A stretch of 64,000 bases of DNA from Persicitalea jodogahamensis. GTDB taxonomy: Bacteria; Bacteroidota; Bacteroidia; Cytophagales; Spirosomataceae. A program made the translations under genes and the position numbers. Position 1 is the stretch's first letter, and each line of letters starts with the position of its first letter. The notes beneath the pieces were generated by a model that worked only from the letters and a program-made list of their open reading frames with translations, did no database searches and was not told where the DNA came from. The DNA lies in contig NZ_BMXF01000001.1 of the NCBI RefSeq assembly GCF_014651615.1, positions 1,459,731-1,523,730 on the forward strand, given 5' to 3'. Below, in pieces: positions 60,732 to 64,000 of this stretch.

Positions 60732-63700
60732 TTAAAAGGTGGCAGTTAAACCGAAGTTCACCACTTTTTGCTGCGGATAATAATATCCCGTATCGTTAGC
60801 AGCTTCTGGATCATACGCTTTCATTTTGCTGAAGGTCAACAGGTTTAAACCGTTAAAATACAGCCGAAATTGGCTCAGACCTACTTTGCTGATAATCTCC
60901 GATGGGAGTGAGTAGCCTATTTCCATGTTTTTCAGACGGATGTAATCCGTGCTCTGCAGCCAGTAGGTGTTACCATTGGAATAGTATTGGTCACTCCTAT
61001 TAGCTATACGCGGATGGACGCTGCTTGGATTGTCGATTGTCCAGCGATTGTCGGCAACTTCTTGTAAAAAGTTACCAATGTTGCCGGATTCACCCGTACT
61101 TACGTACTGCTTCGCTCCGGCGGCTCCCTGGAATAGCACCGTCAAGTCGAAGTTTTTGTACTGCGCACCCAAATTGATGCCGCCCTGAAACAGCGGGAGG
61201 TTGGTGAACTTCTCACGGATCCGGTCATCCGCATTGATCTTGCCGTCGGGTCCAAAGACAAAGTTTCCGTTTTGGTCGCGGCCACCGATGTCCTTATACT
61301 TCATGTCGCCAGGACGCAGTTGGTTCACGATGGCTGAATAATCCAAAGTATTTTCAGCGATTTCCGCCTGATCCTTGAATACCCCGTCATACTGATAAAA
61401 AACGCCGGTATTGATCGGCTTGCCCGTCGAACGCTGCCAATCGGGGGCACCGGGTGCTTCATCCCAGAAAATGATTTTGTTTTGGGCATAACCACCGTTG
61501 ATTCCGACGTTGTACTTAAAGTCCTTGATTGCGTTTCTGTAGCCGATGTTGAACTCCCAGCCTCTGTTCTTAACTTCACCAATATTTTCAGAAGGTAAGT
61601 TTAGACCCGTACTTTCGGGAACTGATGCATTCCGGAAATAAAGAATGTTGGTCCGATGATTGCTAAATGCATCCAGCTCTACGGTCACTTTGCCATTGAA
61701 AAGCTGGGCGTCGATACCAATGTTCGAGTTAGTGGCCACCTCCCAGGTAATATTGGGATTAGGGACGCGGGCTTCGAACAGGGTCTTAGTTTCGTTGCCA
61801 CCGATGATGTAGCTACGGAAACCATACGTGGACAAGTACTGGTAGGTGGCCAGGGTCGTGGTGTTAGGAATGTACACCTGGTCATTACCCAACTGTCCCA
61901 CAGAGCCCCGAATTTTAAAGAAGTTGACCGCTGGAACATTGTTCTTCCAGAATCCTTCCTCCGATACGACCCAGCCCAGCATAATACCGGGGAAGAAGCC
62001 ATAACGGGTGGCAGGGGGGAAAATGTCCGAGCCGTCGTAACGCCACAGAAATTCGGCTATATATTTCTCCTTGTAATTGTAGCCTACCCGACCAAAGTAG
62101 TTGATACGGGCCGTGTTGAAGGCACCACCTCCATTGTCCTTCTGCAAATCACCCCCGGCAAACAACTGGTCCAGGGCAGGTGATATGAAGAATCGGCGAT
62201 AGGCGTTAAAATTGTCGCCCGAGATAGTCTCCCGGTTCATACCCGCCAGAACGTTGAAAGTATGGTTACCGATTACTTTGTCATAAGAAGCCACCCCACC
62301 CAACAAAATATTCAGTTGGTTTGAATTTTCAAGGCGTAGGTTAGGTTCGGCGGGGCCGCGCACAGCGGGCACTAATACAGGAGTTGTACCGTCGGCCTCG
62401 AAGCCGCTACCCCGCTGGTACAATGTCCAGGGAATCTGCCATGTTTTCCGGAGAAGGCTTCTGGTGTCGATAGCGGCTGTTCCCGTGAATTTCAAACCCT
62501 CTACGCCCGGAATCTTGATCTCGAGCGATCCATTGGTCTGCACGTAATCCTGATTATTCTTGTCGTAACCGCTCAGATCAGTCGTGATTACTACGGGGTT
62601 TTCACCATTCTCGATGTCGGGTCCGGGCCGTCCGTCGGGCCAGTAGGCCGGCTCTTGCGGTTTACCCCGGTTCAACATCCGAAAAATCGCGCCTGCACTT
62701 CTAGTGGGATAAGACCGGGCTTCGCGCCGACCCAGGATGCCCATGTTCACTTTGACATATTTATTGATGGTAGCGTCAAGGTTGATCCGAATATCGTACT
62801 GCTTATAGCCTGTGGCAGAATTGATGTAATATCCATCCTGGTTCTGATAGCCCAGCGAGGCCAGGTACTTTAAGCTTTCGGTTCCGCCAGTTAGCTGCAC
62901 ATTATGGCGCGACTGCGGGGAATTGTTCTTAAAAGTTGCCCCGAACCAGTCGGTATCAGGGTGACCCCAGGGATCGGAGCCATCGCGGTACTTCTCCATA
63001 TCTTCGGGCGTAAAGGGTGCCTTGCGGACTGTGCCATCGGGACGCGTATAAGAACCCGTGGTCTTGTAGGCCTCATTGGCCGCTGCCCACTCCGCTACGG
63101 GTAATCCGTAAATGTCAAGGTCGTTCAGCATACCCGTGTAGGTGGCGGCATCAGCCCTCTCGGGGATTACCGTCGGGTTGGCAAAGCCCTGATTAAAAGA
63201 GTAAGAAAGCGAAGGCTTACCGGTCTTGCCCCGCTTGGTCGTAATTAAAATAACCCCGTTGGCTGCCCGTGAGCCATAGATAGCCGCTGCCGCATCTTTT
63301 AGTACCGAAATACTCTCGATGTCATTAGGATTGATCCGGTCCAGACCACCGGAACGGTTAGGAATGCCGTCGATTACAATTAGTGCGCTATTGTTACCCA
63401 GCGTATTGGCACCCCGAATACGGATCGTAGCTCCGTCGGCGCCAGGCTCACCGGAACGGTTCACCACTGTTACGCCTGGAAGTCGTCCCGCCAGGGAGTT
63501 GGCCAGGTTGACAGCGGGAGATTTAACAAGTTCGTCGCCCTTCACAGATACGACCGAACCTGTCACGGTTTCCTTCTTTTGAGTACCGTAACCAACCACA
63601 ACCACCTCGTTGAGTGATTTGGTGTCCGTGGCCAGTTGTACGGTGAGGTTAGTGCGACCATTCAATGCGATTTCCTGGGTGGTAAAACCAATTGAAGAAA

Positions 63701-63947
63701 GAATAAGTGTGGAATTGGCGCCAGGTGCATTGATGGTAAAGTTTCCTTCAGCGTCGGTGGTCGTTCCCCGTGTGGAGCTTTTGACCACCACGTTCACACC
63801 GGGAATCCCGGTTCCGGCTTCGTCGTTAACTTTTCCCGTCACAGTGACATCCTGCGCAAATGCGCCGAATGCTGCCGTCAAGAGGAAAATGAGTGATAAC
63901 AGCCATATTCTGCCAGGCAGATTGGCCCTGTGGGTAGTAATTTTCAT
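60732..63947 (-). CDS. SusC/RagA family TonB-linked outer-membrane receptor
   Basis: 1071 residues. Signal peptide (ending AFGAFAQ), CarboxypepD_reg-like domain (residues about 34-115, TGKVNDEAGTGIPGVNVVVK), TonB box-like EVVVVGYGTQKK, plug with RGANTLGNNSALIVIDGIP and SISVLKDAAAAIYGSRAANG, both SusC hallmarks, then a barrel ending GLTATF. It is the transport partner of the SusD protein encoded 20 bases downstream. No glycosidase, transporter or anti-sigma pair is present on this side of the window; the upstream region lies beyond 64 kb. Confidence 0.95.
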   Translation of the reverse strand: MKITTHRANLPGRIWLLSLIFLLTAAFGAFAQDVTVTGKVNDEAGTGIPGVNVVVKSSTRGTTTDAEGNFTINAPGANSTLILSSIGFTTQEIALNGRTNLTVQLATDTKSLNEVVVVGYGTQKKETVTGSVVSVKGDELVKSPAVNLANSLAGRLPGVTVVNRSGEPGADGATIRIRGANTLGNNSALIVIDGIPNRSGGLDRINPNDIESISVLKDAAAAIYGSRAANGVILITTKRGKTGKPSLSYSFNQGFANPTVIPERADAATYTGMLNDLDIYGLPVAEWAAANEAYKTTGSYTRPDGTVRKAPFTPEDMEKYRDGSDPWGHPDTDWFGATFKNNSPQSRHNVQLTGGTESLKYLASLGYQNQDGYYINSATGYKQYDIRINLDATINKYVKVNMGILGRREARSYPTRSAGAIFRMLNRGKPQEPAYWPDGRPGPDIENGENPVVITTDLSGYDKNNQDYVQTNGSLEIKIPGVEGLKFTGTAAIDTRSLLRKTWQIPWTLYQRGSGFEADGTTPVLVPAVRGPAEPNLRLENSNQLNILLGGVASYDKVIGNHTFNVLAGMNRETISGDNFNAYRRFFISPALDQLFAGGDLQKDNGGGAFNTARINYFGRVGYNYKEKYIAEFLWRYDGSDIFPPATRYGFFPGIMLGWVVSEEGFWKNNVPAVNFFKIRGSVGQLGNDQVYIPNTTTLATYQYLSTYGFRSYIIGGNETKTLFEARVPNPNITWEVATNSNIGIDAQLFNGKVTVELDAFSNHRTNILYFRNASVPESTGLNLPSENIGEVKNRGWEFNIGYRNAIKDFKYNVGINGGYAQNKIIFWDEAPGAPDWQRSTGKPINTGVFYQYDGVFKDQAEIAENTLDYSAIVNQLRPGDMKYKDIGGRDQNGNFVFGPDGKINADDRIREKFTNLPLFQGGINLGAQYKNFDLTVLFQGAAGAKQYVSTGESGNIGNFLQEVADNRWTIDNPSSVHPRIANRSDQYYSNGNTYWLQSTDYIRLKNMEIGYSLPSEIISKVGLSQFRLYFNGLNLLTFSKMKAYDPEAANDTGYYYPQQKVVNFGLTATF

Positions 63948-64000
63948 AGGTTAATGTTTAAACAAAATTGGAGTAAGATGGAATTTGCGTGGTTAGCCAG

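Noticed and set aside
1-64000. tRNA, rRNA or known riboswitch genes
   Set aside because: I looked for cloverleaf-like stretches with GGTTCGAATCC-type arms and for leader motifs before biosynthetic genes (aroA, galK) and saw none.

Overview
The window looks like a chromosomal segment of a Bacteroidota bacterium, most likely Cytophagales (Spirosomataceae/Dyadobacter-like). Evidence for this: SusC/SusD and other TonB-dependent receptors, a TonB receptor paired with a DUF4249 lipoprotein, a GWxTD protein, a type IX secretion (T9SS) sorting tail on a subtilase, Bacteroidota-type -7 promoter boxes (TAnnTTTG) and G-poor leaders with no Shine-Dalgarno sequence. There are no rRNA or tRNA genes, no CRISPR array and no intact insertion sequence.

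Layout. 0.1-5.4 kb: secreted carbohydrate-active proteins (BNR/Asp-box protein, GH43) and a TonB receptor preceded by a long palindromic operator. 5.4-10.4 kb: small membrane protein, M13 metallopeptidase, PIN/ribbon-helix-helix toxin-antitoxin pair, penicillin-binding-like serine hydrolase. 10.4-17.2 kb: a gene-poor, AT-richer, scarred region with a phosphate-selective porin, a second PIN toxin module between direct repeats, a cupin, dispersed repeats, three gene fossils (secreted protein tail, HicB-like antitoxin, GntP 3' end) and an uncharacterised two-gene unit at 16.5-17.2 kb. 17.3-24.4 kb: GntP permease, TonB receptor plus DUF4249 lipoprotein, small lipoproteins, ROK/polyphosphate-glucokinase-like kinase. 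24.5-32.4 kb: LpxL-like acyltransferase, then a seven-gene TetR/TolC/HlyD/ABC-ABC/permease-permease efflux operon resembling YbhGFSR, with shared candidate operators. 32.5-35.3 kb: a module on the minus strand made of a small Cys-tailed protein, a multi-TM protein, a histidine kinase and a LuxR-type response regulator. 35.5-50.4 kb: housekeeping and envelope genes (RlmB, GWxTD lipoprotein, acetyl-xylan-esterase-like hydrolase, SDR plus VKOR/SPW membrane protein, DUF2911, NUDIX, subtilase plus lipoprotein, AroA, DUF502, DUF4139). 50.5-55.3 kb: Ldh-type dehydrogenase, MltG, galactokinase and a lipoprotein galactose mutarotase. 55.4-64 kb: a SusC-SusD-FG-GAP/ASPIC uptake locus.

The genes suggest a heterotroph that scavenges plant or algal polysaccharide (GH43, esterase, galactose use, SusCD). 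The most unusual non-coding signals are an arm-loop-arm family of intergenic sequences that ends right at start codons, a REP-like double hairpin inside the efflux operon, and the TonB operator at 5.37-5.42 kb. No complete new defence or mobile system could be demonstrated. The best candidates for uncharacterised systems are the 16.5-17.2 kb pair, the 32.5-35.3 kb signalling module and the intergenic arm-loop-arm family.
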